A stretch of DNA of 64,000 bases from Tubiluchus corallicola (GCA_030141605.1 JAQGDQ010000546.1:81217-145216), one strand, 5' to 3'. Shown: positions 40,920 through 51,514, numbered from the stretch's first letter. Program-made: numbers and translations. Notes: a model not told the origin generated them from the letters alone.

Positions 40920-43919
40920 TTACATGTCACATGGTTGTGTATCAGCAGCTTTTATCACAAGTGGTTTTGCTAGTTCCATCTCAATAGGCTGAATGGCAGT
41001 AAACTGAATTTCACATGGTTGTTCGTCTTTTTCAACGAATGCAGCGGCAACAGGAAATGACGGGACGTTCACATATACAAGTTTTTCAGGGCTTTTTTGT
41101 ATTGGTAACTCTAAAACAACCTTCGGTTCAGATGACTGTACTGCGATTTTCTCTAGCTCACTTAGTACCTGTAGCAAGTCCACCCACTCTTTTGATACTT
41201 TAGGCACCTTAAATGGAACTTGCCTGTCATGGAGCTCGTGGATGTCTAACATCATCAAAGGTCGTTTTGTTGGAATGTCAGCATTTTTAATATGAAGACT
41301 TATAGCATCGGCGCATTTTTCCCTCAAGTACAAAAGTGGGAAACGTGGCTCAAAGAACTTCATGTTCAAGCCGCATAGGATATTTACATCTTTCATGTAA
41401 CAGTGAGGCATGAAACCAGTTTTACAGCACTTCGAAATGTACTTGAAGATTTTAAGTATCTGTTCTTTGACGTTGTGTTCATTCCATGTTAGTGCTTTTG
41501 AATTGGCAACACACTCCAAAAATGCTGTCTTCAATGTATACGAATCTAGAAAGTCTCCGGGATAAGTCTGAGTATGTGAAAACAATTTATATACATTTAT
41601 CCCAGGATACCTTGCTAAGGGGAGAACAAGTTCGTTTTTATAGTATTCACTTAACTTATCTTCCAAGTATGATACGGTAATTCTGGAGTCAACATTGTAC
41701 AGTTGCTCCTTGGTCAATGTCTTTGCTAATATCATTATGTCCTTGTGTTGTTGAGATAATGCTTTGATATGTTCCTTCTCGGCAAAGCTAGTACTCACGA
41801 TCCATATGATGTCGCGTTGGTTTTCTTCAATTTCAGGATCGTTGGCAGGTTTTGGTACTACATGATAATATTTGACGTCTGGGTATTTTCTGCTGATTCC
41901 TAGGGGTTTACCACTAACTTTTAATGCTGGCGAAATGTCCACAGCTATCTTTAGTGGCTGATTAGTTAATGGACTACGGTAGAGCAGGGTGAACGTGGTA
42001 CAGACCTTGTTCCATTCTAATATTGCACCATCAGTAGATATTGGCTGTAGCTGTAAATCTGGTTCATTGAAAACAGTAAACATGGAGTCACACAGCAAAT
42101 CAACAAATTTGTCTTTCAGTTTGATCTGAAGATAGCCGTCTCTCGTATAATTTTTGAAGCTGTTATCTTTCATTCTGATTTTTACATATCCTGGTCGGTT
42201 TGCTTCTACCATAACTTTTTCAGACATTCGTGTTAAAACGAAGAAATAGTCAAATTCATCTGGCGACCAGCACTTGATGCCACATGAACTGCTTCCAACT
42301 AGAACATGATCGGTTTCATAATTTGGTGACCGTTTGCTCATTGTTCTGCAAACTTTTTCCATTAATTTATTTACGGCTTCTCTAATTTCATTGAATTCCT
42401 CTAAGCTACGTAACTGTCCAATTGGAAATAGATCAGTTATACCACCGTCATTTTTATCTGACAGAGATTTAATTTTATCAAATTTGTCTGCTTCGTGAAT
42501 CATTTCATAAGTATGTGGCACATCTTTAATTCCAGAAAGGTATTGCTGTTCATATAGAAACCCAATAATCTTCCGCAAAGGCTTGGTGCCACTTGTAATG
42601 TCTCCAAAGTTACCTTGTTCCACTATAAGATCCAGAGCTGTCCTGCCTTCACTGTTAACAACATTTATGTTAATGCCGTGACTAATCAATTCTTTCACAA
42701 TTTCAATGTTAAATGTATGATACAAACCTACGCAGTGCAGTGCAGTGTTGCCATTGCAGTCTGTTTGGTTTACGTTTTGTGCTTTTTTCAATAACAATTT
42801 GAGAATATCAATATTATTATGTTCAACTGCACCATGAAGTGGCCTGTACAGGTGTATGCAACTTTGTGCATCATGATGTTCCTCGACTGGAGTGTCATTG
42901 TCATCAAATTCTATCTTTGCGTCATATTGTAGTAGAAGTTTTACTACTTCAACATGAGTGTTATGAATAGCAATATGAAGAGGCGTCCACCAATGGCAGC
43001 TTTTAGCATTCATGTCTGCCCCTTTTTCCACCAGTAACCTTACCACATCTGCATGGCCCTTACCTGCAGCTGCATGCAGAGGAGTACGTCTGTCATAGTC
43101 TCTAGATTCTAGCCGTGCACCTCTTTCCAACAGCAGTTTCGCAACTTCTTTAAGACCTCTTTCAGCTGCAGTGTGTAAAGGTGTCTGCCCAAAACAATTT
43201 TTCGATTCTAAGTCTGCATCTAGTTCCAAGAATATTTCAACTTCTTTAGCATCTCCTCGTCTTGCTGCATAATGGAGTGGCGTATAACCATCATTGTCAT
43301 TTTCAATATTCACTTTCGCTTCATAAGCTAACAGCATTTTAACAATGGTCGAATGCCCCCTATGTGCTGCCGTGCATAAGGGTGTACGTCCAAAGTTGTT
43401 TTTCTGTTCTGTTTGTGCTCCCCGCCCGAGCAACAACTTAACAACTTCAACGTGACCATGCTCTGCTGCTTGGTGCAGAGGCGTCCATTCAGGAATACCT
43501 ATAGCATCTATTTCTGCTCCTGCTTCTAACAGTGTTTCAGCAACTGTATCGTGTCCATTTGATGCTGCTCTGTTTAAAGGTGTTTCTCCACTTTGATCCC
43601 TGGAATCTAATTGAGCTCCATTTTCCAGCAACAATTTAACCATTTCACAATTTCCCAGAGATGCAGCTGTGTGCAGAGGCGTTTCTCCAAACACGTGCTC
43701 TGTGACTTCTAACTGTGCTCCTTTCTCTATTAGCATTTTAACAATTTCAACACGTCCACTTGAAACGGCAGCATGGAGCAGTGTTGCTCCGAAATCGTCT
43801 TTGTTATTCACATCTGTTCCAGCATCCACAAGCGCTTTAACTTTATTAAAATCTTCTTTCTGAACTGCAGAGTGTAACAATGTATTTTGCTTAGATGTTT
43901 TTGTTAGACTTTTTCCCAT
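40920..43919 (-). CDS. Ankyrin-repeat cGAS-like receptor (ANK + Mab-21/cGAS nucleotidyltransferase), intronless CDS
   Basis: Likely cytosolic sensor enzyme: the C-terminal half belongs to the cGAS/Mab-21 family, whose active members make cyclic dinucleotide second messengers after binding nucleic acid. About 13 ankyrin repeats fill residues 11-463, with classic TPLHxAAxxGHxEVVKLLL units. The nucleotidyltransferase core follows at about 510-710: GSSS at 542-545, then PDEFDYFF with catalytic E555 and D557, and AVDISPAL with D661. The 13-residue G-to-E spacing equals human cGAS. Next come YHVVPKP and a helical Mab-21 C-terminal domain (LKTAFLECVAN to FPLLYLREKCADAI). No cGAS-type zinc ribbon (HxCCxC) is visible. 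The frame stays open upstream to 44015, but a good acceptor (TTTATTTTTAG) ends at about 43961, so I place the start at MGKSLTK (43919), giving 999 residues with perhaps a spliced 5' UTR. The extreme C-terminus is repetitive. Ligand and product unknown. Confidence 0.88.
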   Translation of the reverse strand: MGKSLTKTSKQNTLLHSAVQKEDFNKVKALVDAGTDVNNKDDFGATLLHAAVSSGRVEIVKMLIEKGAQLEVTEHVFGETPLHTAASLGNCEMVKLLLENGAQLDSRDQSGETPLNRAASNGHDTVAETLLEAGAEIDAIGIPEWTPLHQAAEHGHVEVVKLLLGRGAQTEQKNNFGRTPLCTAAHRGHSTIVKMLLAYEAKVNIENDNDGYTPLHYAARRGDAKEVEIFLELDADLESKNCFGQTPLHTAAERGLKEVAKLLLERGARLESRDYDRRTPLHAAAGKGHADVVRLLVEKGADMNAKSCHWWTPLHIAIHNTHVEVVKLLLQYDAKIEFDDNDTPVEEHHDAQSCIHLYRPLHGAVEHNNIDILKLLLKKAQNVNQTDCNGNTALHCVGLYHTFNIEIVKELISHGININVVNSEGRTALDLIVEQGNFGDITSGTKPLRKIIGFLYEQQYLSGIKDVPHTYEMIHEADKFDKIKSLSDKNDGGITDLFPIGQLRSLEEFNEIREAVNKLMEKVCRTMSKRSPNYETDHVLVGSSSCGIKCWSPDEFDYFFVLTRMSEKVMVEANRPGYVKIRMKDNSFKNYTRDGYLQIKLKDKFVDLLCDSMFTVFNEPDLQLQPISTDGAILEWNKVCTTFTLLYRSPLTNQPLKIAVDISPALKVSGKPLGISRKYPDVKYYHVVPKPANDPEIEENQRDIIWIVSTSFAEKEHIKALSQQHKDIMILAKTLTKEQLYNVDSRITVSYLEDKLSEYYKNELVLPLARYPGINVYKLFSHTQTYPGDFLDSYTLKTAFLECVANSKALTWNEHNVKEQILKIFKYISKCCKTGFMPHCYMKDVNILCGLNMKFFEPRFPLLYLREKCADAISLHIKNADIPTKRPLMMLDIHELHDRQVPFKVPKVSKEWVDLLQVLSELEKIAVQSSEPKVVLELPIQKSPEKLVYVNVPSFPVAAAFVEKDEQPCEIQFTAIQPIEMELAKPLVIKAADTQPCDM

Positions 43920-44213
43920 ATTGACTTGTAGTAACAAAATTAGACTTCCTCCTAAAAATAAATCAATTTTAGTGTCTAAATGACTAACACAGCGAATTGG
44001 AAATAATTGCGGCAACTTTTTATAAACTTACATGAACAAAGTTGCAGTTGTTCAGCAAAGGCAAATATAGCGCACGTTACACATATTTTGATAACAATTA
44101 CTGGAATATGTGGTCGGCAGATGAACAAATTTTTACTAAAGATTGTTTCTTTCAACAAGAAATAAACAACAAGAAGTTATGGTGTTCAAAAACTCGCTAA
44201 TTTTTTATCAATA

Positions 44214-44235
44214 TTTCGAATTATCTCATCTTCAG
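44214..44235 (-). ncRNA. Hammerhead-core-like motif, copy 1
   Basis: Minus strand reads CTGAAGA, an 11-base spacer able to form a 3-bp stem (GAG/TTC), then GAAA. This matches the CUGANGA-stem II-GAAA core of hammerhead ribozymes and also the recurrent 3'-end motif of some retroelements. Stems I and III and the cleavage site were not found. Confidence 0.25.
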
Positions 44236-44743
44236 GATTATAATTATAATACTGAAAAGACAAGTAAAAACTTTTCTTATAAAAATTATTTGGAATGTAT
44301 CAAGTAAATGGCTTACTCGCCATCATTTAAAGAATTTTCACATCTGCAATAAAATATAATCTGCTTATATACGCAGTCCACATAATGCGTTGCTACGTAT
44401 GCCGAACAGGTATGATATGTAACTTAATTTACTGAAAGCAAATGATAATATAACACACTTGTGCTTGCTAGACTATACTTTACCGAAACGTAAAAATGAA
44501 ATGGACTGTTAGACTTTAACAAAGCGAGTGCTTCGGTTCATTTCTTTGTTTTCTATGTAAAGTGTGTGCATAATTCTCTCATTCTGGCCATCACTATATT
44601 ATTGTTATCACTTATCTTCAGTAAATTAAGTAATAATTTCCAACTGTTCACCAAATGTTGCAACTCATATATTGACTGTATATATAATCAGATTATTATA
44701 CGTTACATATAATATTATATATTATATGTAAATATTCTCGAGC

Positions 44744-44786
44744 CTGATGAAAAGCAAGGCAATTGCAAATAAATTGCAAGCGAAAC
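44744..44786 (+). ncRNA. Hammerhead-core-like motif, copy 2
   Basis: CTGATGA, then a hairpin with nested stems (GCAATT/AATTGC inside), then GAAAC. The flanking GCAAGG before the hairpin and CCTTGC after GAAA are complementary, which competes with a normal hammerhead fold. AAATAAATT follows, as at a retroelement 3' end. Confidence 0.25.
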
Positions 44787-44834
44787 CTTGCAAATAAATT
44801 CATATAATTATGATTGTCTGAGCAGCATCATCAT

Positions 44835-44870
44835 CATATATATATATATATATATATACATATATATATG
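44835..44870. repeat. (TA)n microsatellite
   Basis: Alternating TA with one CA interruption. Confidence 0.95.
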
Positions 44871-46019
44871 AAAAAGAAGCGACAGACAATAGAATAGAAT
44901 AGAACAGAATAAGGTACAACTCAATTTAATATAACACAATATACAAAGGTAATAAAAGTAATGTTCCTTAGTTAATTAAAATTTAATATCAACGAACTTT
45001 TTAACAACATGACTTGGTCATTTCCAGTTGGAAGAAACAATTAGTAAAGCTTATTTTGTTAATGCTAATAAACTGGATACTGTACTATTGTATGTTTTGT
45101 TGTGTTGTTTGGTTTAAAAAGTCCTATATTGTCTGTAGAACTATTTAACTTTTGAAGCAATTTAGTTTATCTTACAGAAAGGCGGTAATTGAAGGTTAAT
45201 TGTGTGAAGAATTATTCTAGGTTAAGTAAACTAGCGCTAATGCTTGGGACTGTTGAATTTGAAGCCATGGGTGTGTCTCGTGGTCACTACATAATTTTCA
45301 TCTTTAAAGGATTTGTAATACACTAGGCAGAATGGTGATGGTGAACTAATAGGAACTATTTAAGTTTTAAGGGAAATTTTTACAAATAAATTAGTAGCAG
45401 GATAAAGCACAAGTTACAGAAAAGACAGAGAATCAAACGTTAGTCTACATATATCACACGAATATAAAAGATTACAAGCTATATATTTATCTTACCACTA
45501 CGCCGCTCATTATATACGTCCCAGATCTAATAAAAATTGTACTGTGGCAGGTAATCATTTAGTGCTAGACTACCTGTTTATCCACACTGTTCAAAATCAA
45601 ACTTGTTTAGTTTACAGACTATTCTACAGCCCGAAGCTAAAAGTTTGCTCTCATTGGCTGAGGTATTTGTAATGTCTAGTTGGTGACGTTAAACATCCTG
45701 TTCTTTAATCACTCTGAACAGGAATACTGTATAATACTTTGACTCAAACGTTAAACCAGTTGAATAGACTGCTTAATTACCAACACGGCCTAGAAAAACA
45801 GTAATGCAAAGACGACGAAAAGACAACGTTATCTCTATCAAAAGTTACGAATGCAAAATTAATAATTTAAAAAAATAATGTGTCAACCAATTAGTGTAAA
45901 TGTTAGATGTAGCTTTATCATATAATGCAATTTGTGATTTTACACGTGAAAGTAATTCTAGAAGTAAAATATAATTTAATATGCATTATTTTGTGTAATA
46001 TGTGTGATGTAATGTAATG

Positions 46020-46205
46020 GCATTCAGTGACAGAGCAGCTACCCAATGCGGGTAGTTATGGCAGGATTGGAGCCTGTCTTTTTACCAAGGTGATCTTCTA
46101 AGCTAAGATGAGGCACTAAATCAATAGAGGTGACTCAGTCATTTTTGGACTGTATGGTAGATAAGAACAGATGAATCAGTCCAAAACTTGTATTGAACCA
46201 GCGTT
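46020..46205 (-). repeat. Dispersed repeat family A, copy 5
   Basis: The minus strand shows ATCTACCATACAGTCC, then GTCACCTCTATTGATTTAGTG and CCTCATCTTAG, the same order as copy 1 at 1893-2060. It continues into AGGCTCCAATCCTGCC and CTACCCGCATTGGGTAG. Immediately upstream on the minus strand is the (AAT)n tract at 46209-46295. Confidence 0.6.
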
Positions 46206-46208
46206 ACC

Positions 46209-46295
<87 letters not shown>
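46209..46295. repeat. (AAT)n microsatellite
   Basis: About 28 perfect AAT units abutting repeat family A copy 5. Confidence 0.97.
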
Positions 46296-46296
<1 letters not shown>

Positions 46297-47035
46297 TTAT
46301 TTGGAAATACAAATACAATATCTAGAAACACTGAGAAAAATAGACATTAATAATAATGATTTAATGTTGATATGACAGCATGCATATAATAAATGGCAAG
46401 AACCAGAAGTAAAACTTGTTAGATGCTTGCACCATTGTAAACACGTCCAATAGCAATTGAAAAAAGAAGAAAAAACGAGGGTTTTTGGCAATTTTAAAAA
46501 AAAAAGTTGTGCAAAGCAAGATAGAAGTGATGGATAAAAGAATGTTCAAAAGGATAGGAAGAGTGGCTTGTGAAGATTCAGCTCATGAGATGGCGAAGTA
46601 CAGTACTCTGGATTCTACTCAAAAAGAACACGAGGTTTCACTGTTGCGTCACACAGGAACAATAGGTAGTTACCGAGACTAATTTATATAAGAAGCAAAC
46701 GGTAACATCCTTTTAGTGACCAAGCTTAGCTATGTTAAGCGCGTATACGTTATATGAAACCTTGAACATAAAGTTAGCAGAGTTTATGTCACCGAGCAGT
46801 ACCACATTTCAACTTTCATTTTCTCAAACACATGGCAAATGCTCATCTAAGCCTTCTGCAGGTTAAAAAATCTCTGATGTTTTCATATGTTCACTAAAGG
46901 GCCAGAAGTGGTGCTGAGAAACCAGTGACATAGCCGTGTCTAATTTTTTGCTGGTCTAACAGTTGTGTTTAACCGTCTTCTTTTATTTTAGAATTCTGCT
47001 TGCCCGACTGTTAGTTCTAGATGTAATAGTCGTTT

Positions 47036-47198
47036 GATGATAATGTTGATGATGACGATAGACTGACGACGATGATGTTGATGACGATCATGATGACGAT
47101 GATGATGGAGATGATGATGATGATGGAGATGATGATTATGATGATGGTGGTGATGATTATGATGATGATGATGCTAAGGATGATGATGATGATTGACA
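47036..47198. repeat. Degenerate (GAT)n microsatellite
   Basis: GATGATGAT runs with GAC, GGA and TAT variants for about 160 bases. Open frames here are artefacts of the triplet repeat. Confidence 0.95.
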
Positions 47199-47573
47199 TT
47201 ATCACTAGCTGAGCAATTTGTGGGATTTTCTTTATTAATTGTCATTATTCTTGGCAGTAAAGATTAAATATTTCTGCGGGTCGATCAGCATTGATTACAA
47301 TAAAGTACTCGTGCCTTCTTTGTTTATAAATGTTAGAGCATTTATTTCTATTTTATTATTACAATTCAGGTAATGTAATTTAAAACGAATTGTTATTTTA
47401 TGCTAATAAAATAATCTATCTGTCTAACAAAATGATTTCGGACACCAAGTCATAACGCAAGTGATCTGATAGTATGCTTAAATTACAATGCCGATTCAGA
47501 GTGTTCACATCAAGTTACGCTGCCATTTTTATTATCGGTTGATAACATGCATCTGTCTTGAGTGTCGGAACCA

Positions 47574-48593
47574 TTACCTGTACCCATTCTCAGTGTGCGT
47601 TGCTTGTAGCAACGGAGTAATCTGCTGCCGCTTCCAGAAGCATATAATACTCATGAGATTCAGTTTGATTCGTTCATCTTCAGCACCGTAGCAGATTGGA
47701 TTAATCGCAGCTTTCATATTGCTCACAGCTAGCAGTATAATGAGCAGACTCGCATAAACACAGTCGCAGATGATGTGAGATAAATAAGCGAAAAAGAACA
47801 GTACCCAAGTGACCAGAAATACTAGAATCAGAGCGAATATGGCGTGTGCCATCTGCTTGTCGTGCTTCAGCCATTGATCGGCGTCATCACTGACATTACT
47901 CTCGTCAAAAGCCCTCTGCCTGGCGCGTAAGTAAACGTAAATCTTCCACATTAGCACAAATAAAGCAACAATGAGTGACGATTGTTCAATGAGCAGTGTC
48001 GTCAAAGAAAACGCCATATTGGATAAAAAACTTGGCTGGCAATTTGCCAGGTCAGATATTTCGATATATTTCCATGCAGTAATGAAAGGTACGTAGAAGC
48101 AAGCGATCAACCATGAAACAGATATCTTTTGCAGAGCTCTGTATAACCTCTCTTTATCTCTGACGTCATCGTTGGGGTGAGCGGCCATCACAGAGCGGTC
48201 GTGAACCAGCAGAAAAAGAGCAAAATGTGACCCCAAAACGGCCACTGAAGCCAGACACATCCAAGCCTCACATGCGCTGATGAAGCGCCCCCCGTATTCG
48301 GCAAACAGAAAGAGGGCGTATCCTGTGGGAAGCACCACCAATGACATTATCAAATCAGAGATGGCCAAATTCAAAGTGTATAATTTATGCTGTGCTTTCC
48401 TGAGCTTTGAATCCGTGATATAGATAACAATGAAGACAATGTTCATGAAACCACCCGCTAGGATTATGAGCGCAAGCAGTACGCCAATCACAACAACTTC
48501 TGTTATTTTATAAGATGGCGGAGTAGGCGTTAAATTCGTCATAGCAAGTACACCTGCGCTCGTCTGATTCTCCATGTAATTAGTCGTTGACAT
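47574..48593 (-). CDS. Rhodopsin-like (class A) GPCR, orphan, intronless, 339 residues
   Basis: Seven-helix cell-surface receptor signalling through G proteins; ligand unknown. The N-terminus has two glycosylation sequons (N9, N20). TM1 is about 33-58 (N51 at position 1.50), TM2 70-95 with LAISD (D80 at 2.50), TM3 105-131 with C108, and TM4 157-175 with W161. C185 in the second extracellular loop can bond C108. TM5 is about 192-220, TM6 250-272, TM7 281-302 with NPICY (298-302), followed by a basic helix-8 region and CFWKRQQ. DRY at the end of TM3 is DRS (132-134), and TM6 has VTWVLFF instead of CWxP, so activation may differ from the standard switch. The short third loop (about 224-248) and whole-protein length fit an amine/lipid-like or orphan invertebrate receptor. 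The start ATG is the first in frame, with a complete N-terminus. I cannot assign a subfamily. Confidence 0.88.
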   Translation of the reverse strand: MSTTNYMENQTSAGVLAMTNLTPTPPSYKITEVVVIGVLLALIILAGGFMNIVFIVIYITDSKLRKAQHKLYTLNLAISDLIMSLVVLPTGYALFLFAEYGGRFISACEAWMCLASVAVLGSHFALFLLVHDRSVMAAHPNDDVRDKERLYRALQKISVSWLIACFYVPFITAWKYIEISDLANCQPSFLSNMAFSLTTLLIEQSSLIVALFVLMWKIYVYLRARQRAFDESNVSDDADQWLKHDKQMAHAIFALILVFLVTWVLFFFAYLSHIICDCVYASLLIILLAVSNMKAAINPICYGAEDERIKLNLMSIICFWKRQQITPLLQATHTENGYR

Positions 48594-49251
48594 TTCTAGT
48601 TATATGTTACTCTATAGCTTTGTTAAATCATGAAGCTCTTTAATGCACGCTGAGCAGAACACTTCTTGGCTGATATTTTTCCAAAACCTTTTTTTCTAAA
48701 TTGCGCTAGTCTGATTTCATACAACTGTGACTTGAAAATGTCAACTCAAATTGCTCATCTGTTTTGTTCACCTGTATAAACAACAACAACAGCAACAACT
48801 ATTAGTTGTACGTCACGTATACAAGACAGATAACAAGCCCATCACAGCTACCGTATAGCAGCAAAAACATTTATTTTTAGATAATCTCCTGTGGCTGGTA
48901 GAAGACGGAAAGGTCTTCACTGTCTAAGAGAAATGTATTAATTAGACAGACAGAGAACAATATGGAAAAAAGATTTCAACAGCTGTTTTTGGGTGACCGG
49001 AATTTAGCTAACTTAGCTAAATGTCAGTCCTGTTTTTCATGCTTATTTTTTAGTTTTTTCCTTGAACTCTCAGTTTTAACTTTAATCACTAATCACATTC
49101 AAGATTTCTCATAATAAGACCTCGTTTTTAACTATTACTTACATTATTTCTAATCACCAAATAGTTTTCTATTCACTCAAGCAATTTTCCCTTAAAAACT
49201 GTAATAAATAAACAAAATTATTCTCGTCTTCTTTAGCCCAAACCATTGCCG

Positions 49252-49292
<41 letters not shown>

Positions 49293-50020
49293 TTTTGGGT
49301 CTATAAATTTTTGTTGCGTTTTTTATTTTTTGTTGTTCCCTCCAAAAATAATGGATTTTCATCATTTGTTTTTCTTCAGTTTTTCTCGCTTACAGACTTT
49401 TTATTGTTGTCATCAAAAAACGTTTCTTTCTGTGACAGTGATATATTGATAATGGCCATGTTATTTTTATTTGCAGTTACCGCTCATCAAACACTCATTT
49501 TAGTTCAAGCTAATGGTTTATTATGTTGCATACAAATCTTCTGATGTCCCCCAAATTGTGTTCTCTTGCTTAGATTATGTATTTAACTAATTTTATTATT
49601 TTTTCGGTTTTTGTTTATTGCCAATTAATTATTATTGTTTTATTATGTTTTTTCTTTATCGTTTTTGCTGTCCTACATCATCAATTTTTTACTATTGAAT
49701 ATTGTTCATTTTTATTAAACCTGCCATTTGTATGAAAGGACCGGAGACTAAAGACTAGGTGATCCTTTGGTCTCTCACTTTCCTACATAATTGCATTCAT
49801 TCAGTGCAATGCTTAACAAACATTATTGTTGTAAATGACACTTACCATTCATTTACTAACCAGGCCTAACGTTATCTATTCGCCTATCTGCTCATTTAAT
49901 TCGCACAATAAGTGACAATGAGTGAGCATTGTTTTGTCAGTTACCGTAGGATGGTTGATTAGCTGGTAAGTCAGTCGATCAGTCAGCACGTCGGTCAGTT
50001 GGATGGTAAAAAACTAATCA
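48594..50020. other. GPCR 5' flank, intergenic
   Basis: No gene recognised. Contains a (TA)n microsatellite at about 49254-49288 and otherwise AT-rich unique-looking DNA. Confidence 0.5.
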
Positions 50021-50768
50021 AACCAATTTCTTTCACACTCTTACCTCTAGGGAAGAAAAGCATGCTTTAGCTAACCTGGCTAGGACATAATGAAATGTTT
50101 ATAGCTAAAACCAACACAACTTTATTAAAAACTTTTACATTAAAAAGTTAAAATCATGCCAACCGTCTCGACTAGCTGGTGCTGTCATCATCAGTGGTAA
50201 ATTTATAAACACACAAACAGTTTATATAGGCAGAGCCTATTATGCGCTAATTAAGTGATTAACAGAAGTCAAATAAGTAATGAATAACCAGACCAGTAAA
50301 GAAAAGTTTGTCATTCGGTCAGTCACTCATTCAATCAATCAAACTGCTAGTCAAACTGCTAAGTTCTTGAAATCTTGAAATCTTGAAAGCAAAGTATTTT
50401 CCAACCAATTTCTTCCACACTCATATCCCTAGGGAAGAAAAGCATGATTTGGCTAACTTGGCTAGGACATAATGAAGTGTTTATAGTAAAAATAACACGA
50501 CTTTATTAAAAACTTTTACAATAAAAAGTTAAAAGTTAAAATCTAAAAAGTTTAACTTAAAAGTTAAAAGATTCTGGTCTAGTTATTCATTACTTATTTG
50601 ACTTCTGGTAATCACTTAATTAGCGCATAATAGGCTCTACCTATATAAACTGGTTGTATGTTTGTAAATTTACCACTGATGATGACAGCAGCAGCTAGTC
50701 GAAACATTTGGCATGATTTTAACTTTTTAATGTAAAACTTTTTAATAAAATCGTGTTGTTTTAAACTA
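50021..50768. mobile_element. Compound fold-back element: direct repeat plus long inverted repeat
   Basis: A block of about 130 bp starting AACCAATTTCTTTCACACTC at 50021 is repeated directly at 50403. From about 50100 to 50295 the sequence is found again in inverse orientation at 50573-50768: for example, CAGAGCCTATTATGCGCTAA on the left and TTAGCGCATAATAGGCTCTA on the right. Each arm, read outward, ends with a CTGATGA-hairpin-GAAAC type motif and an ACTTTTTAAT-rich tail. No transposase. It looks like two or three copies of one short retroelement tail arranged head-to-head. Confidence 0.65.
50676..50705 (+). ncRNA. Hammerhead-core-like motif, copy 3 (fold-back arm)
   Basis: CTGATGA, an 18-base spacer whose ends can pair (GAC/GTC), then GAAAC. 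The mirror copy on the left arm (50165-50194, minus) has CTGATGA and GAGAC, so one core position is changed there. Confidence 0.3.
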
Positions 50769-51039
50769 TAATGTAATGTCTCCATACGTTTTATAAGCAA
50801 ATCGCTATTTCGCGCCCCGTGCTCTTATGGGAGAGTGAGATGAGTGTGAATCTGGCAATGTGACATTTCAAGTGCGTACTGTAACATGTAAATAATTTAA
50901 AAAAGGTGTTGTTCGATTTTCACAACATTTTTGCATAATACTGAGGCGCTAGAAATAATTTGCCCTTATTTGCACACGCTAGGCGATCGATCTCAAGCCA
51001 ATTGTTGTGATTATTGTAAACCAACCGAGCCCTTTACAT

Positions 51040-51466
51040 TACAGACAACTGAATGAATGAATGAACGAATAAGTGAACGAACGAACGAACAAATGAATGA
51101 ATGAATGAATGGACGAATAAAAGAATGAACGAGTTAATGAATAAATGAGTGAATAAATGAATAATGAATGAACGAGTGAATGAATTAATTAATGAGTGAA
51201 TAAATGAATGAACGAACACGCAAACGAAGGAACGAACGAATAAGTAAGCAAATAAATGAAAAAATGAGTGAACGAAAAATGAATGAAAGAATGAATGAAT
51301 AAATAAATCAGTGAGTGAACAGACAGATGTGTTAATGAATAAGCGAAAAAACAGAAAAGCGAATGAATAAACGGAAGAACGAACAAACGCGTGAGAGAAT
51401 AAAAGAATGAACAAAAGAGTGAATAAACAAAGGAATGAACAAATGAACAATTAAATGAATTGCAGA
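51040..51466. repeat. Degenerate tetranucleotide array (GAAT/GAAC)n
   Basis: About 425 bases of GAATGAAT, GAACGAAC, AAATGAAT and close variants. The 138-codon minus-strand frame rich in Phe, Ser, Ile and His is a by-product of the 4-base period and not a gene. Confidence 0.95.
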
Positions 51467-51514
51467 AATGAAGCCAATACGACTAAGTAGCTACTAATCG
51501 TCATAAAAATAAGA

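Larger units (their letters stand above)
44016..47573. other. Intergenic region between the ankyrin-cGAS-like gene and the GPCR
   Basis: No gene recognised. It holds the motifs and repeats listed separately plus an (AATAG)n-like run at about 44891-44912. The short plus-strand frame at 46485-46682 has no family resemblance. Confidence 0.5.

Noticed and set aside
43920-44015. 32 extra in-frame codons upstream of the ankyrin-cGAS-like start
   Set aside because: They precede the first ankyrin repeat, contain a strong splice acceptor sequence, and do not look like protein; treated as intron/5' UTR.
47017-47205. Ile-rich minus-strand frame
   Set aside because: Translation of the degenerate (GAT)n repeat.
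51034-51450. 138-codon open frame rich in Phe/Ser/Ile/His on the minus strand
   Set aside because: Produced by the (GAAT/GAAC)n tetranucleotide array; no homology-like features.
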